DNA of 64,000 bases. It comes from Earliella scabrosa (taxonomy: Eukaryota; Basidiomycota; Agaricomycetes; Polyporales; Polyporaceae). Below are positions 1-12,577 of the stretch, piece after piece (positions within the stretch are counted from its first letter, which is position 1; the number at the start of each line of letters is the position of its first letter). The DNA lies in the NCBI GenBank assembly GCA_022605405.1, contig JABYQQ010000012.1:1364001-1428000 (forward strand), written 5' to 3'. Position numbers and translations under genes: made by a program. The notes below the pieces were generated by a model. It was not told where the DNA came from. It ran no database searches and worked only from the letters and a program-made list of their open reading frames with translations.

Positions 1-2555
1 AGAGGGCGGCTGGGTAGCGTCATCCTAGTAGGCCTCCGCGCCTCTGCGCCCCTGCACATTCCTGCGATCCATCGCCGTTCAACGGTAATCACCCCGAATG
101 TATCCGTGTGCCGAGACACTGACTCTTGCACAACGCGACAACGCGTGAACATGAGGGCATTTTAAACGGTGATGAGGGCTCTGGTCTGCAGTCCGAGGGC
201 TCGTCTCCTCCATTACCTTGAGACGATACTAGTAGAAGCGCTCGCATGGACCTCAGATCTCAGACGTCGACATGTGCGATCAATTTGAATGTCATGGCAC
301 ACCCACAACGTTCAACATATCTCTCGTCAATCTAAGCCGCTACTCACGGTCTCGAAGTCATATTGAATGTCTGCATGGTTCCCCGCACTCGGGAGTTCCA
401 CAGCCCTGGAAGACTTGGGTGGTGTGGATGATGGCAGCGAAGGCCTTGGCGCAGGCGTGTCCACCTGTCTGGGAGCCGTCGCTCACCTTCTCCCGCCGCG
501 GATAGTGCCCACCCATGTACCCACGATCCCTGCCAAGTGCGCTTGGCTACTCAATGAGGAAAGTGTAGAAGTTACGGCCTTCCTGCAGGAGGGAACGCGA
601 CACGTCGCCAACTTCGCTCTCAACCACCACCATCGACGCTGCGCAGAGGCTGGGACCGTGCCCGCAGGTGAGTAACACGCCATTTGGCGCAGCGAGGCTC
701 ACCATTCCTGAGTTAGGCATACTCATACTCCCCTGGTGATCCGGGTCTTTGCGTCTCCCGCGTTGCTCAAGTAGGCACTGGTAAGAACCAATCCGTTCGC
801 TCCGCCCCGCGCAATCCCGAGTTCTTCCTGGCAGCCTCGCCCGTTTGCGGCCCATGCAAGGGGGCAAGGAAGGGATCGGGTTCACGAACCCGGTATTACA
901 CCTCCCAGACGACCGTGATGATCCTAGGCTGCATCGCTTTGCATCTCTCTACCGGGGTTCGCCAAAACCCCTGCGTTAGACCAGGCGAGTTGTTCCGAAT
1001 CTCGCCAGAAACGAAGCCTGAACATCCGCGCTGATTGTTCGAGCCAGATCGCGGAGATCTGCTTCACTTCCAGGAGTGTATGATACACGAGTTCTCGTGA
1101 TCCACCCAACACGGTCGGTCCATACATCAGAATGCAGGCAGAAGCGCTGTATCACTCGCCGGTGGTGATCCTTGTGGTTTGTGAAATGATCCGACCTAGG
1201 TAAGGTCATGTCGGCCTCCTCAATTGGTTCGCCGTTAGTCCGGATAAGGGCTTAACCTAGGTTGTCTCCATACAAACATGCAGGGACGTCAGAACAAACC
1301 GTTAGGTTTGGCAACCTTGAGAACAACATGGTACCCTCTATGTTACCGCAGGCGTTTCGCGGACATACACCTCCGCGCTTCCTACCGCTATTGGGCGGTA
1401 TGCTCATAACCCACATCCACCCGACGCTCGACCCTGGCCCGGAAGCTGTCCAGACCCGAGTTCCGACTAATGTGAGAGGAATACCTTACTGCAGGTCGCA
1501 TTGAGGTGAGTTACGATATCGTGAACTCAATGCATACCGGGATTGACAATATCTATACCATCGAGGAGGCATGGCCGAGGCTGTACACAGATATTCCTCA
1601 TTGGGTACATGCACTTTGACGTACAATCCGAAATTAGTAGCGCTCACAGTTTTTTATAGACAGGTTGCTCTCATATTACCCGCTCGCCGTATGGTCGTTG
1701 TCTTCGACGGTGGCAGGTCATCCATAAACTAGAAGCCCAGTTATCGTCGTAACGCGATCGTAGGAGCTACAATCCAAGGCAATCTCAATACCAGATTGCC
1801 TTGCGCCGCTCTCTCTGCCTAGTGAATACCGGTCGTGCACGGATGCTATGAGGTTCACCTCAATTAAATCCTGCGCCAAGGCGTAACAATCCAGGATGTT
1901 CCGCCGAGCGCAGCCGCCGATCCAGCGCCGGGTGGACCATCAGCAAGCGTCTTCGCCGCAGGATTTTGCAACCCTGTCGCTTAGGGACAATTATAGCGTC
2001 TGGTGGGTTTTCGGTACTTTTCATTCTCCGTATTTCTGACCATGCCGTGCAGTGACGAGGAACCGGCGTTGACTCCTTCATGGAAAGGGCGCCGAGGGCG
2101 CCAGCGGACTTCAGTTTGTCCTGGTTCTCCACCTGGTTGGTCATGCCTTCGATATGATTCCTCTGCCGACTAGCATTGCCCCCTGGCTTCCCGTTGTTCT
2201 ACAACGTTCACGGGTTCATGTGTGGCGTCATGGCCGACCCAATCTGATGAGCCATGTCATCGTGACAAGAGGACATTGGGTGGAATCAGGTCGGAGCTCG
2301 TGGTACGTCTGCCCTTCTTCACCCGGGACACAATCGCACCCCGATCTCGCCTAACGCATGACTCACCGCTCCCGAACTTCTGACCCTTGCAGCGCAGGCC
2401 AAGCGAACTTTCGCGACGAGAGCTTGCCAGCGCGATTATCTGAACGTCCGTGTTCCCCCGGGGCATTCATTTCGCTGTGATCCCTACTCGACAACTCGGT
2501 ATCCTGAAGAGGACATCGCGTTCTCATAACCAAGATCGCATCGCTCGCGTCGAGG
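1..2555. other. No confident gene
   Basis: Short open frames occur on both strands but none has a start, splice signals and a recognisable protein together. No tandem repeat or long inverted repeat stood out. The last part is the upstream region of the oxalate decarboxylase gene. Treated as intergenic. Confidence 0.5.
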
Positions 2556-2563
2556 TATATAAG
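2556..2563 (+). promoter_or_regulatory. TATA box of oxalate decarboxylase 1
   Basis: TATATAAG lies 70 bases before the ATG at 2626, the usual spacing for TATA-driven genes in this window. It supports the chosen start codon. Confidence 0.7.
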
Positions 2564-2625
2564 GGCTTGCGACGACGACCTGAAGGCCTCAGCTCGCTCA
2601 GCTCTCATCCCCGACCACCTTCACA

Positions 2626-5048
2626 ATGCTCACCTTCAAGGCTGTCCTCTGCGCCATCCTCCTCGCTGGGTCCGCCTCCGCGGCTCCCGCTTCTGGGTCT
2701 TCCTCGAGCATTGTGCCATCCTCTGTCGTGAGCTCTGTAGTGGCGAGCAGCGGTTCTCCGTCGTCCCCGGCATCTGCGGCAGAGCCATCGGCGACGGTAC
2801 CGTACGCCAGCGATGACCCGAACGGCCCTTTGTGGGACGAGGACTCGACAGAGGTACCTCAAGCAGTCAGGGGATCGCTCGGCTCTAGCGTCATTGGCCC
2901 GCACAATGTTCCCATTGCCCTGCAGAACCCTGACCTCCTTGCGCCACCTACGACGGATCACGGCAGCGTGTGCGTTCAAAATCCGCCTCACTCGTAATTG
3001 CATGACGTGCACACACTGACTCTCTCACCTTCTCTACACAGTCCCAACGCCAAATGGCCCTTCACGCTCAGCCACAACCGCCTGCAGACCGGAGGGTGGG
3101 CCCGCCAGCAGAACGGTATGTGTCGGATTTGCTGAGAAGGCCGGATGTCGACTGACCGATGTGTCTGATGCCAGCCGATGTGATGCCCATCGCACAGTGT
3201 AAGTTCGGCCGTGGATGAGCGCAGTGGAGAAACGCGCGTTCTGATGCAAGGTACACAGCGATGGCTGGCGTCAACATGAGGCTCGAAGTGGGCGCGGTCC
3301 GGTACGTGTGCTTCTCCGCTTCTAGTGCACGTGCAGCCGCTGAGAATAGCGTCTGCACCCAGCGAGCTGCACTGGCACAAAACGGCCGAGGTGAGCAGAC
3401 GCGCGGGCATTGTATCATAATTACGCACAGCTGACTGGCTGCGCGTCTGCAGTGGTCGTATGTTACCAAGGTTGGCAGTCCGTGTCTGCGGCGGGCATCG
3501 CAGCATGTGTGCTCACGATGGAGCACAGGGCTCTGTTCAAGTGACGGCTATAAACAGCGACGGGCAGAACTACATCGGAACCGCTGTGCGTCCACTTTCC
3601 GTGCCTTTCGCCCCGTTCGAAGTTTCGAGCGTAATCTGACCCACACGGTGCCCCACGCAGAGCGCGGGCGATCTCTGGTACTTCCCTCCGGGCATTCCAC
3701 ACTCGCTGCAGGCGAACGAGGCCGACCCCGATGGCGCCGAGTTCCTTCTCGTGCGTTTCTCTCTCACTGTTTATCCGGATATCAGTGCGCTCACACGGGC
3801 GCGTCTGTCCGCGCTTTCGTGTGCAGGTATTCAATGACGGCGGGTTCAGCGAAGACGCAACGTTCCTGGTGCGTCTCCACTCTTGTTCTTGTTTTGTGCC
3901 CTGAATAGCTGCGCGCTTACCAACGTCTTACGGCACGGCCATACACATGCGCGCCTCGCCGTATGTGTATCCGATAGCTGACGGAGTGGCTCGCGCACGT
4001 CCCGAAGGAGGTCCTCGCAAAGAACTTCAAGACCGACATCTCCGCGTTCGACCATATCCCGGCCGAGCAGCTCTACATCTTCCCCACAGGTTAGTATTCA
4101 GTTCTCTGCCGTCCAGTCCCAGCGCCGCCCCATCACCCTCGCGCCCGTCAATATCATCCAGCCGAGTCGGCATTGCTCCGTTGTACCGCGTCTCGACGCA
4201 TTGAGCTGACGCTGACGCGGTTTTGCTTTTGCAGCGCCGCCGCCGCAGGATGACTCCAACGCGGTGGACAGCCCTCAGGGCGCGGTCCCGAACCCATTCA
4301 TTTACAAGCTTTCGCAGGTGAACGCTACGCAGCTGGACGGCGGCTCGGTCAAGATCGTCGACTCGCGCACCTTCACGATCTCCGAGAAGATCGCCGTCGC
4401 GGAGGTCTCTGTCGAGCCCGGTGCGATTCGTGAGCTCCACGTGAGTGCCCCTTTCTCCTGAGTGTGAATGTGCGGGGGTGCATGGCTGACGATGGTACTT
4501 GGGGACCCCGATAGTGGCACCCGACGCAGGACGAGTGGGCCTACTACCTGTGCGTACCTATCTGTGCCGCGCTCTACGAGCGGTCCTTCGCTGACTTGAT
4601 GTCCCACACCGCAGCGAGGGTGACGGCCGTGTGACCCTGTTCGCGTCGGAGGGGAACGCGCGGACTTTCAACTTCCAGGTGTGTCTCTCTCTTCCATTCC
4701 ACACCCCCGTGTCCTCCCTCCCCTGTCCGCCGTGACTCACGCACGACTGTGCAGGCTGGCGACGTCGGCTTCGTACCCGCCTCGTTCGGGCACTACGTCG
4801 AGAACACGGGCAACAGCACGCTCCGCTTCCTCGAGATCTTCAACACCGACCGCTACGAGGACATCAGTCTGAACCAGGTCCGTGTGCTCGACCCGCTTGC
4901 TCCCCTGCTCGTGTCCGTGCTGACATCCACCCACCGACAGTGGCTCGCGCTCACGCCCCCAGACCTCGTCAAGGCCCACCTTGGCTTCGACGACGAGACG
5001 ATCGCGCTGCTCAGCAAGACGAAGCCGGTCGTCATGGGCCCGGCCTGA
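2626..5048 (+). CDS. Oxalate decarboxylase (bicupin), secreted, copy 1
   Basis: A Mn-dependent bicupin predicted to convert oxalate to formate and CO2, outside the cell or in the wall. The protein starts with a hydrophobic signal peptide (MLTFKAVLCAILLAG) and a Ser-rich linker. Exon 1 is 2626-2969 and splices in phase to an exon at 3042 starting PNAKWPF. Cupin 1 carries ELHWHKTAEW and PPGIPHSLQA. Cupin 2 carries ELHWHPTQDEWAYYLEG and FGHYVENTG. Both therefore keep the His-x-His...Glu...His metal ligands. The C-terminus reads WLALTPPDLV...KTKPVVMGPA before TGA. About a dozen exons join without a stop, so the gene appears intact. The second copy lies at 48252-50646 on the other strand. In wood-decay fungi this enzyme keeps oxalate and pH under control. 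The family call is firm; some intron borders are by eye. Confidence 0.93.
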
Positions 5049-5657
5049 GCTGCGACACCGGCACCCCAGGACGATGCGCGAAAATATGGGTCGCTCGGGT
5101 GCGCCGAGTGTGCGTGGACGATGGTAGCTATCTAAGTGATTCCCGCTCCGCCTCCGATTCGATGCTCTTGTCCCTCCCTGCCCTGTAATATTATCCGACG
5201 TTCGTGTGTAACGCTTACGACTTCCGAGTTAATGACCATGTCCGCTGCATGTGCTTTTTTGCACTAGCCAGCTCTTGCTTCTCACACGATTCCCCTGCTG
5301 CGTGCTGCGTGCTGCCTTTCGTGAACGGAGTCTCGACTGAAGACAAAGCGGACGGACATTAAACAATGATATCCGAATTTGCGACAAGCGCAGCCCCAAG
5401 CTTCAAGGGCTCAAACGCCCTGGGACTAGTACCGCCACCTTCAGGCCGACCGTCGGGTAGCGCGGGGTACGCACCCGGCGAGTCCGCCGCTTCGATCTTA
5501 CGACATAAATGGAGTTCTCCATGTTTTTAGCTTTGATAGCTCCCCATTTGTCTAGGGCACAGTCAAAGTTCTCTCCCACAAATACGCGACACGGGATTCG
5601 CTCCCTGATCATGAGAGGTCCTCCCACTGTCGATACACTGATCATACAGATATACTG

Positions 5658-5692
5658 CAGAACGCAGAACGCAGAACGCAGAACGCAGAACG
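5658..5692. repeat. 7-base tandem repeat (CAGAACG x5)
   Basis: Five perfect head-to-tail copies of CAGAACG. The period is not a multiple of three, and it lies in a gene-poor region. Confidence 0.95.
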
Positions 5693-7187
5693 CAAAGGCC
5701 TCGGGTGCGGAAACCGACCAGGCAGAAGCCTCGGGGGTTGTATACGCGCATCCTCCGCCTTCCACCTTCGTTCTCCCACCTTCCACCAGTGTCAACTGAC
5801 TGGAGGCTATCCGCGCTGTGCACACCCCGTAGTGCATAGTCCGCTCTGTCTGCGCTAGAAGCTGCAACGATGGGGAACGGGAGGGACATGGGGCCTTGAG
5901 GCTGGAGGGCAAGGTTTGGACAGGCACCGCAAACAGTAACTGGTAGGCCCAGTGCTCGTCCAGGACCTTCCTCTTCTCCGCCACAGGCACTCAGGATGAG
6001 AGCCTGACAGCTCGTCGCGATGCACGGGCCTTTGTGCGGGCTCGCTCACCGTACGCGTACGGTGCGCGTGCTGCAGATGAACCATACCCGACTCCGCGCA
6101 AGGTTCGGTCGCAGGATCGGCGTGTGGGGGTGCTGCACTGCACGCGCGGCGGGCTTAGGACCCGGACGTGAACTCAGTACGCAAGCTGCGGAGCCGCAAG
6201 TCGAACGTACCAGACTGGACTGATCATGACAGAGCAGAGCGTCAGGATCTCCCTGTTCACGCTCAGGACAGTAATGCTGTTGATATTTTGAGCCCGGGTA
6301 CTTCGCACCCGTTCCTTACGTTCCATTCGGGCGCCCGCGGCGGGTCGGCCATACATTATTCATGTCATGTTCGTCTGCTGGCGCGGTCCGGTACGAAATG
6401 TGGTGACGGATTGTGGCGGCCCGCGAGTGTCCGTGTTCTGCGATAATGGGCGTAACAATTGGTGACGGACGGTGTGAGGGGGAACACAAAGTCTATGGTG
6501 TAGATGAGGTGAGCAGCGGTCCCGCGCATTCTGGCTTGTGCATTCGGCCCAAGGTTTGAAGGGCGGAGTCCGGTGGGTTCTCTGTCCTGAGCGGCGCGAC
6601 CTCCTCGTTTGAACCGAATAAGAACCTAGGCAAAGCCAGAACAACAGAGCAACTTGGCTGGCACCACGATATGACAGCTCACCGAAGTAGACGCTTTGGA
6701 CCTTGACGAATTTCTGTACCCGACGGCCGGGTACTTCGTTTTTTGCGACTCGGAGGCCGAGGCAATTGCGCCCGCGTCCAATCCGCACTGTACCGTAGAT
6801 CTAGTGGCCGTTGGCTCGCATGGGAGCCCGCTTCCTGACAAGTTAGACGCACTTCCTGCTGCGCCTGTAGGACACGAGGGAAGATCGCGCTGCTCAGGAA
6901 GAGGAAGGTGAAGGCTTCGCGATACGTATGTACCTGTAGAAGACGAAGACGAAGATACTCACTGTAGACGTTTTCCGGCGTCTAACTGGGCTCTACCCTT
7001 CCTTGCAAATAAGTAATATCGTCCTAATATGCCGGGTCCGGGGCGTATCCCCGCATGAGCGGCCGTCCCGACGGTGTCGGACGGTATCAGCCGCAGGCGT
7101 CGGCGACACGCCATAAGTACACGATATATTATGTTGCTGTCCCAGTCTGACCAGAATTGAATTGGACTGGCAGAACAAGCCCTTGAC

Positions 7188-7239
7188 GCTTTCCTGGACG
7201 CATAGCGGTGTCAGACGCGGCCTATGCGTCCAGGAAAGC
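7188..7239. repeat. Perfect 18-bp inverted repeat with 16-base loop
   Basis: The arm GCTTTCCTGGACGCATAG at 7188-7205 is matched exactly in inverted orientation at 7222-7239. Pairing stops just outside both arms. No T-run follows and no gene is adjacent, so a role as terminator or small RNA is not shown. Confidence 0.95.
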
Positions 7240-9766
7240 CTCGATGGTCAGCGCGCAACCAGAGACAACCAGAGGCAACCCGAGCCTACTCGTCACGGCT
7301 GACGTCGCGATCGCGGCGGACTCCGGGGCCGCGCCATCGCGTGCAGAGCGTACCATGATCGTACGCACGTGGTACCATAGAACGCAGCAAGTGTTGTGCG
7401 ATCGAGGCTCGAACGCACCCCGCACTCGGCCCTCGGGGCAACTTCGAAGTCTTCTTCGCGCCTGGATCCGCCCCCGAGCGCCACCCGCGTTGACTCCGCT
7501 CATGTACGTAGCATGTGCGCGTTCGACTTTAAGTGAACATATTCACTGGCGGATCCATGCCCCGGTCTGCGAACGCGTCACGCAAGATGGCGAGAGCGGG
7601 CATGGTACATGCGGAGAGGGGGGTTGTGATCTACACAACGGCCGAGAAGCTTGAAGCTTGAAGCTCGAGGGTACTGCAGATGTCTTGAAGACGACTGTGG
7701 CGGAGACGGCCGCATGGAAAGACTCCAGGCGGTTACGGCAGCGCCAACCGCCAGAGGTCGTTGCGTCAATCAGAGTTCGCGCTGGTGTCCCCGGGGAGAT
7801 GTGAAGATGCAGAACCTGCTCCTGCTCCTGCTTTCGGGGTCAACAAGGGTGTGATGTCGAGCAATGACGACGCCTATAGCACGATGGAGCGGACGTCAGC
7901 GCAGCGAGGATCTATCGATTCTCCATGAGAGAGTTGATGTAAGTGCATCCCGTGGCTCTGAGTGAAAGACGTACCCATTGCCTTTGCGACTTGACAGTGC
8001 GTGCGGTCGATCATGGATGAGATGGATGAGAACAGGGGACCCAGGTTCTCAAGTTCTAGACGCTACGATGCATCCGCCGCGACTTGAAACTTGAGATTCG
8101 AGCCCTTGTCCTGAGATTGTTCCAACGAGACTCATGCGATGGACCAACGGCTGCGGCGGATGGATACTGACCGACCTGACGCCGCCCCCCGTCCGCTCAT
8201 GTCGCTGTCTGGCGATCATTACAAGTCGTGAAGCACGAGGCATGCGCACAGTCAGCCTACTGGAATGTGAATAGGAGCTCCGTCAGCGGACTATTCTTAG
8301 CGAGGAACCAATAGGGAACTTGAACTTAGGACCGTGTATATGATGTCGTGCAGATGTCGTGCAAGGCCCGGTAGCGACTAACCGGCAGAGCAGTGCACAT
8401 AGCGTGGTTCTAGGATGGCAAGGTGTTGCCAGCGGCCGGTGTCTGTGCGACAAAGCGGTGCGACGACGGTACCGAGATGGATATGCAGGACGGGGCCCAT
8501 GCGTCCGAGCTAGCCTGTTGTGAGTTCGCGAATGGCACGGGGACGAAAACGAGGTGCTAAAAGAACAGGAGTGAGGCGGCAACAAGCAACATCCGCGCGG
8601 ATGTAGCACGCACCGCTCCGAGCTAGGAAGCCACCGTGTCCGAGAGGCAATCAAGGATGGTCCCAAGGGGTACGAGTGGAACGGTTCCATCGGGGAACGC
8701 AGAGCCACATCCTGTCAAGCAAGCTGGCCCCGCACCAGAGACGCATATGTGCAGTACCGGGGTCGGTCCGGCGAGAGTGCGTATGTTCTTGTTCAGTCGT
8801 GAGCATTGAACAACTTGATATTCGATCGCTGCGAGATTTCGGGAAGGTGCGATGGACTGGCGAAGAGGTGGAAGTGCCACGAAGGGTCACGAATGGACCG
8901 GAGGCTGTGATCGATCGACAGCACGAGCTTTCTCGATCGGCTTCGTGCTCAATAACCTTTTGGCAGCTGCAGTGCATCTTTGGCGCAGGATTAGATGCCT
9001 TCTCCAGCCATCACATTGTGCTTGCTCACTCACCATGGACTAATCACCAGCAAATTGTTGCAAGGCGTCGACAGAAGAGCCGCTTGTTCGTAATTTCTCG
9101 TTAATAACAGGCCCATCTCCGTTGTGCTCACGGTACCTGCCGTCCCGCCCAAGTCGGATACAACCGCGGCGGGTGGCGCAACAAACCGCGGCATCAAGCG
9201 CTGGCATGTGCCTGGCTTGAGTCCAGACCTCGTCGCCACGATGTCGAGTATGTCGATGACGTCGATATCCATCTACGGGAACTGATGGATACCAGCCCCA
9301 GTCTCAAATTTGTGGAGACATGCTCTGTTACGACTAGCAGGTCGGTCCACTGTGCCCAAATCTGCTGCCTGAGCATGAGCAGAACGCAGCGCAACGCACG
9401 AGCAAGGATCGGTGTGAGGCTGGCCGAACTGTGCCAGAGAGCGCGTCGAAACCGCACGAAGAGAAGGGAAAGAGAGAGAACGCACGTGGTGGCCGCTGGT
9501 GGCCGTCGTTGCCTGATCTGGGAGGGCGACCGGGTTTTTGATTTACGTCAGACGGTCCCACTGGCTGTCCAGTGTCCGCTCGGCGCATGTCCATTAAAGG
9601 TCTCCGAGGCTTGCGCCTTTCCCACCTCTGGCTCAGGTCTCCTCCATCTCCTCCCCGACCCACGCGTCGACGACGACACCGGCAAGCACGACGACGACCG
9701 CCCCGACCCTCTCGTCCCCGTCCGAGGCCGCCCACCGTCCGTGCGTCTCCATCTCCCGCTCAGCCG

Positions 9767-10743
9767 ATGCCCACCGTTCCCTCGACTCGCCTCTCGGTCG
9801 ATTCTCTGGTCTCGGTTCCCCTCGCCGATCCAGACTTCCTCGCCTCAGACGAGCCCTTCACGGGCCCGACGCCCGACCCAGACACGGACGATGTCGTGCT
9901 CGTGCCCGTAGACGACAGAGGGAACGCCGTCTCGCAGGTACGTCCCCATGGCGGGCTGCTCTGCCATCCTCCTCGCTGATCGCCCCCGCGAAGCCTCCTG
10001 AGCAAGCTCCCCCGCAGCCCACAGTCAAGCCGCGCATCGAGCTCAGCTCCCTCACCCTCCACTCGCCCTCGTCCATCGTCGGCACCCCCTTCGACCCCTC
10101 CCCGCGGTTCGAGTACCCGTTTCCCGCCTCGTGCGCCCCGCCGGTCCTCCAGGTCGATCCTGCGCTCCCGTCCTTCCCCATCCTAGCCTCGCCCCTCCTC
10201 TCGTTCCCGCACATGCTATCGGGCTTGCCTCCGTCGCTTCCGCTGACGATCCCGTCCCTCGCGCCGTCAGGCCCCGCCGTCCCGACGACAAAAGTCAAGG
10301 CAGAGTTCCGCAGCTTCTCACCCACACACCCCAAGCTCCAAGCTCGCGAACCACCCATCCCGCCCGGGCTTGTGAAGAAGCGCAAGCTCAATTTGAACGG
10401 GACCACCGATCCCGCACCGTCCGCCCTCTCGGACCCACAGGGTCGGGCGCGGGGCGGAAGCTTGAGTGTGCTCTCCGACGCGCTCCAACAGCTCGCCGGA
10501 GGTCGCGGCTCCTCAGCTGGAATCGAGACCAGCCGCTGCAATGACGCCTTCCGTTCGCAGTCACTCGATATAGGTCGGAAACGGCATAGTGTCGTAGGAG
10601 TCGAGGGCGAACGCACGGTCGGCAGCCAGTCGTCCCTACCGCACAGCAGCTCCTCGCCGTCGCTTGCACAGGTCTTCCACCCACGGTCTGATCAGCGACC
10701 AACGACTCCCTCCTCCCTACGTTCGGAGCCCAGTTCCCAATAG
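9767..10743 (+). CDS. Hypothetical Ser/Pro-rich protein
   Basis: Two exons (9767-9937 and 10018-10743) joined in phase 0 at a GTACGT...GCAG intron give about 298 residues. The first exon is acidic (PTPDPDTDDVVLVPVDDRGN). The second is rich in Pro, Ser and Leu, with a basic patch VKKRKLN that could act in nuclear entry and a low-complexity SSLPHSSSSPS tail. I recognise no enzyme or binding domain. The ATG at 9767 is the minimal choice: the frame stays open upstream to ATGs near 9572-9587 but is Arg/Pro-rich there, so a spliced 5' exon is also possible. Confidence 0.55.
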
Positions 10744-12577
10744 CCTTCAGGCTCATCTCCTACCATTTGCACCTCCGACCTGCCTGCACTCTCACCGCCT
10801 TTCGGCCATGGGCACATACACGCACCCTCCCCTTTAGGCGTTCGCGGGCTGCTGGCCAGTCTGGAAGGAAAACATTTAAGTAATAGAGCGCGCTCGCTCT
10901 CTCCGGCCGCTGGGAAGATCGATGACGTCTTCTCTCTATCGCCGCCGACTCGCGCCGCCGTCTTCGTCTGAGCTCACTCTTTATAAACGTCTTGCGGAGC
11001 GAACGGGACGGCCTCTGCGTCGAGCCTGGCAGCACAGCGACCGTGACACGCGCGACCGTATTTTAATGGCGCCTCGTCGTCCTCACTCTTCGCTCATCTA
11101 CCACTCCCCGTCGACCCACCCACCGTATAATATGGTTCGATCCCTTGACCAACATTATTGTCCCATGTCGCCCGATCCTGTCTTTCGCTTGTTTAACTTC
11201 GGCCACATGTTGCGATGGCCCACCACATCGCTATTCCCCCACTTCCTTCAAATGATACAGCACGGGCATCCCTGGCTCTCTTTATCACGATTCGTTCTGG
11301 CCTTGGAGACGGCGCTCGTCCCGCCTTTTTCGTCCCTCCCCCCATGTACATTGTATCACTGGCCGCCTCCATCCCATCGCTATCCTCATATGTCACACCA
11401 CCGTTCCCTCCCCCAATCCATACCCCTCTCACCCGTTTACCCCCTGCATCATCAACCAACACGATCCACAGTCACATGCGCAGTCCCTCTCTTGTGATCC
11501 ATTCAATCGCTCTCGTTCGCTCTCCCTCTCTTCCCTCTCGCTCCGTCGCTTGTGACACTGTGACATATGGCATGCCTCTCTTCTCCGCCTCGCTCGCCGC
11601 TCCTCCGCCTTCCCGACCATGCACACCCTCACACTTCGCCGTCCCTCTCTCCCCGCCCTCCCCTGCCATCCCATCCTTTGACAGACCTTCTGCTCCATGG
11701 AGACGCAGTGACATGACATTGTGCGCCACTCTCCCCTTCCCCGTACCCCTACCCCTCTCCCTCCTCTTTTCCTCCTCTTCCGGGCCGTTCGCGGCAGTGT
11801 GCGCTGCTTCGCCTCTATACGTACCGCATACACGACTGGGACGTGGGACGACTGGACCGCTGCTGTAGCCGTAGCCTTGCACATTACAGTTTACATACGT
11901 ACTTGTATAGTACCGTTTCATTCTCTGACTCGGGGTCGTTGCGCACATAAGCTCCAAGATTCCTTGACTGGCGCCTCTCGAAGAACCTACGGTCCGAGGA
12001 CTTTGGATCTTGGACGTCCTTCGCGATGCCATCCTGTACACTATGCATAGCCATTCATCCGTTCTCTCTCTCTCCTCTAGGCCTCACACTGCTCACCTGC
12101 AGTGCACAGTGCGCCCTAAATGGGGATCCAACTCCTCCCATCCGAATCGATCAGTCCTCGAGCCGGCGGAACCATACCGTTAGCGAAGGAAGGAGCAGGA
12201 GCGCCACAAAGCCATCTGAAACCGAGAGTTGGTGGGGGTGGCTGTGAGTCTGATGATCGGGCGTACCCCGCACGGGGCGGGCGCGATGCTCTGGGCAGGT
12301 ACATACATGCCCGGTTGTTGCGTGGGGCAGGAGGGGGCAGGCTAGAGTAGGGGTAGGAACTCAGATGGAGGGTAGACAAGCTATCGAGCGCGGTATCGAT
12401 GAAGTCCTGCCATGCCTACAATGTCTGCACCGAGGTCCTCGAGCGCGCGGGGTTCAAACGGAGGGTGGTGCGCAAGCCTTGAAGCCAGTGGCACGCAAGT
12501 TGATCAGGGTATACTGTAGCACTGTAGCCTATGTACATTCGTTGCCTCGGCCGTCGTCCTGTCCCGCGAGCCGTCGC
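10744..12577. other. Gene-free, pyrimidine-rich region
   Basis: The plus strand is strongly C/T-rich between about 11080 and 11800, with repeated CTC and CCT runs. This opens long frames on both strands by composition alone. No family is recognisable in any of them. The region spans the 3' side of the hypothetical gene and the 3' side of the convergent esterase gene. Confidence 0.5.

Larger units (their letters stand above)
5049..9766. other. Long gene-poor stretch
   Basis: About 4.7 kb without a gene I can support. Open frames are short and none matches a known family. The longest, on the minus strand at 5403-5990, is built partly from a 7-base tandem repeat. Two structured items are listed separately: the repeat at 5658-5692 and the inverted repeat at 7188-7239. 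The stretch before 9767 may hold an upstream exon of the next gene. Confidence 0.5.

Noticed and set aside
5403..5990. 195-codon minus-strand open frame
   Set aside because: Its middle is a translation of the 7-base tandem repeat and the rest matches nothing; no promoter or splice support.
10922..11884. Long open frames on both strands (up to 217 codons)
   Set aside because: The DNA is C/T-rich, which removes stop codons in several frames at once; overlapping frames on both strands are equally open.
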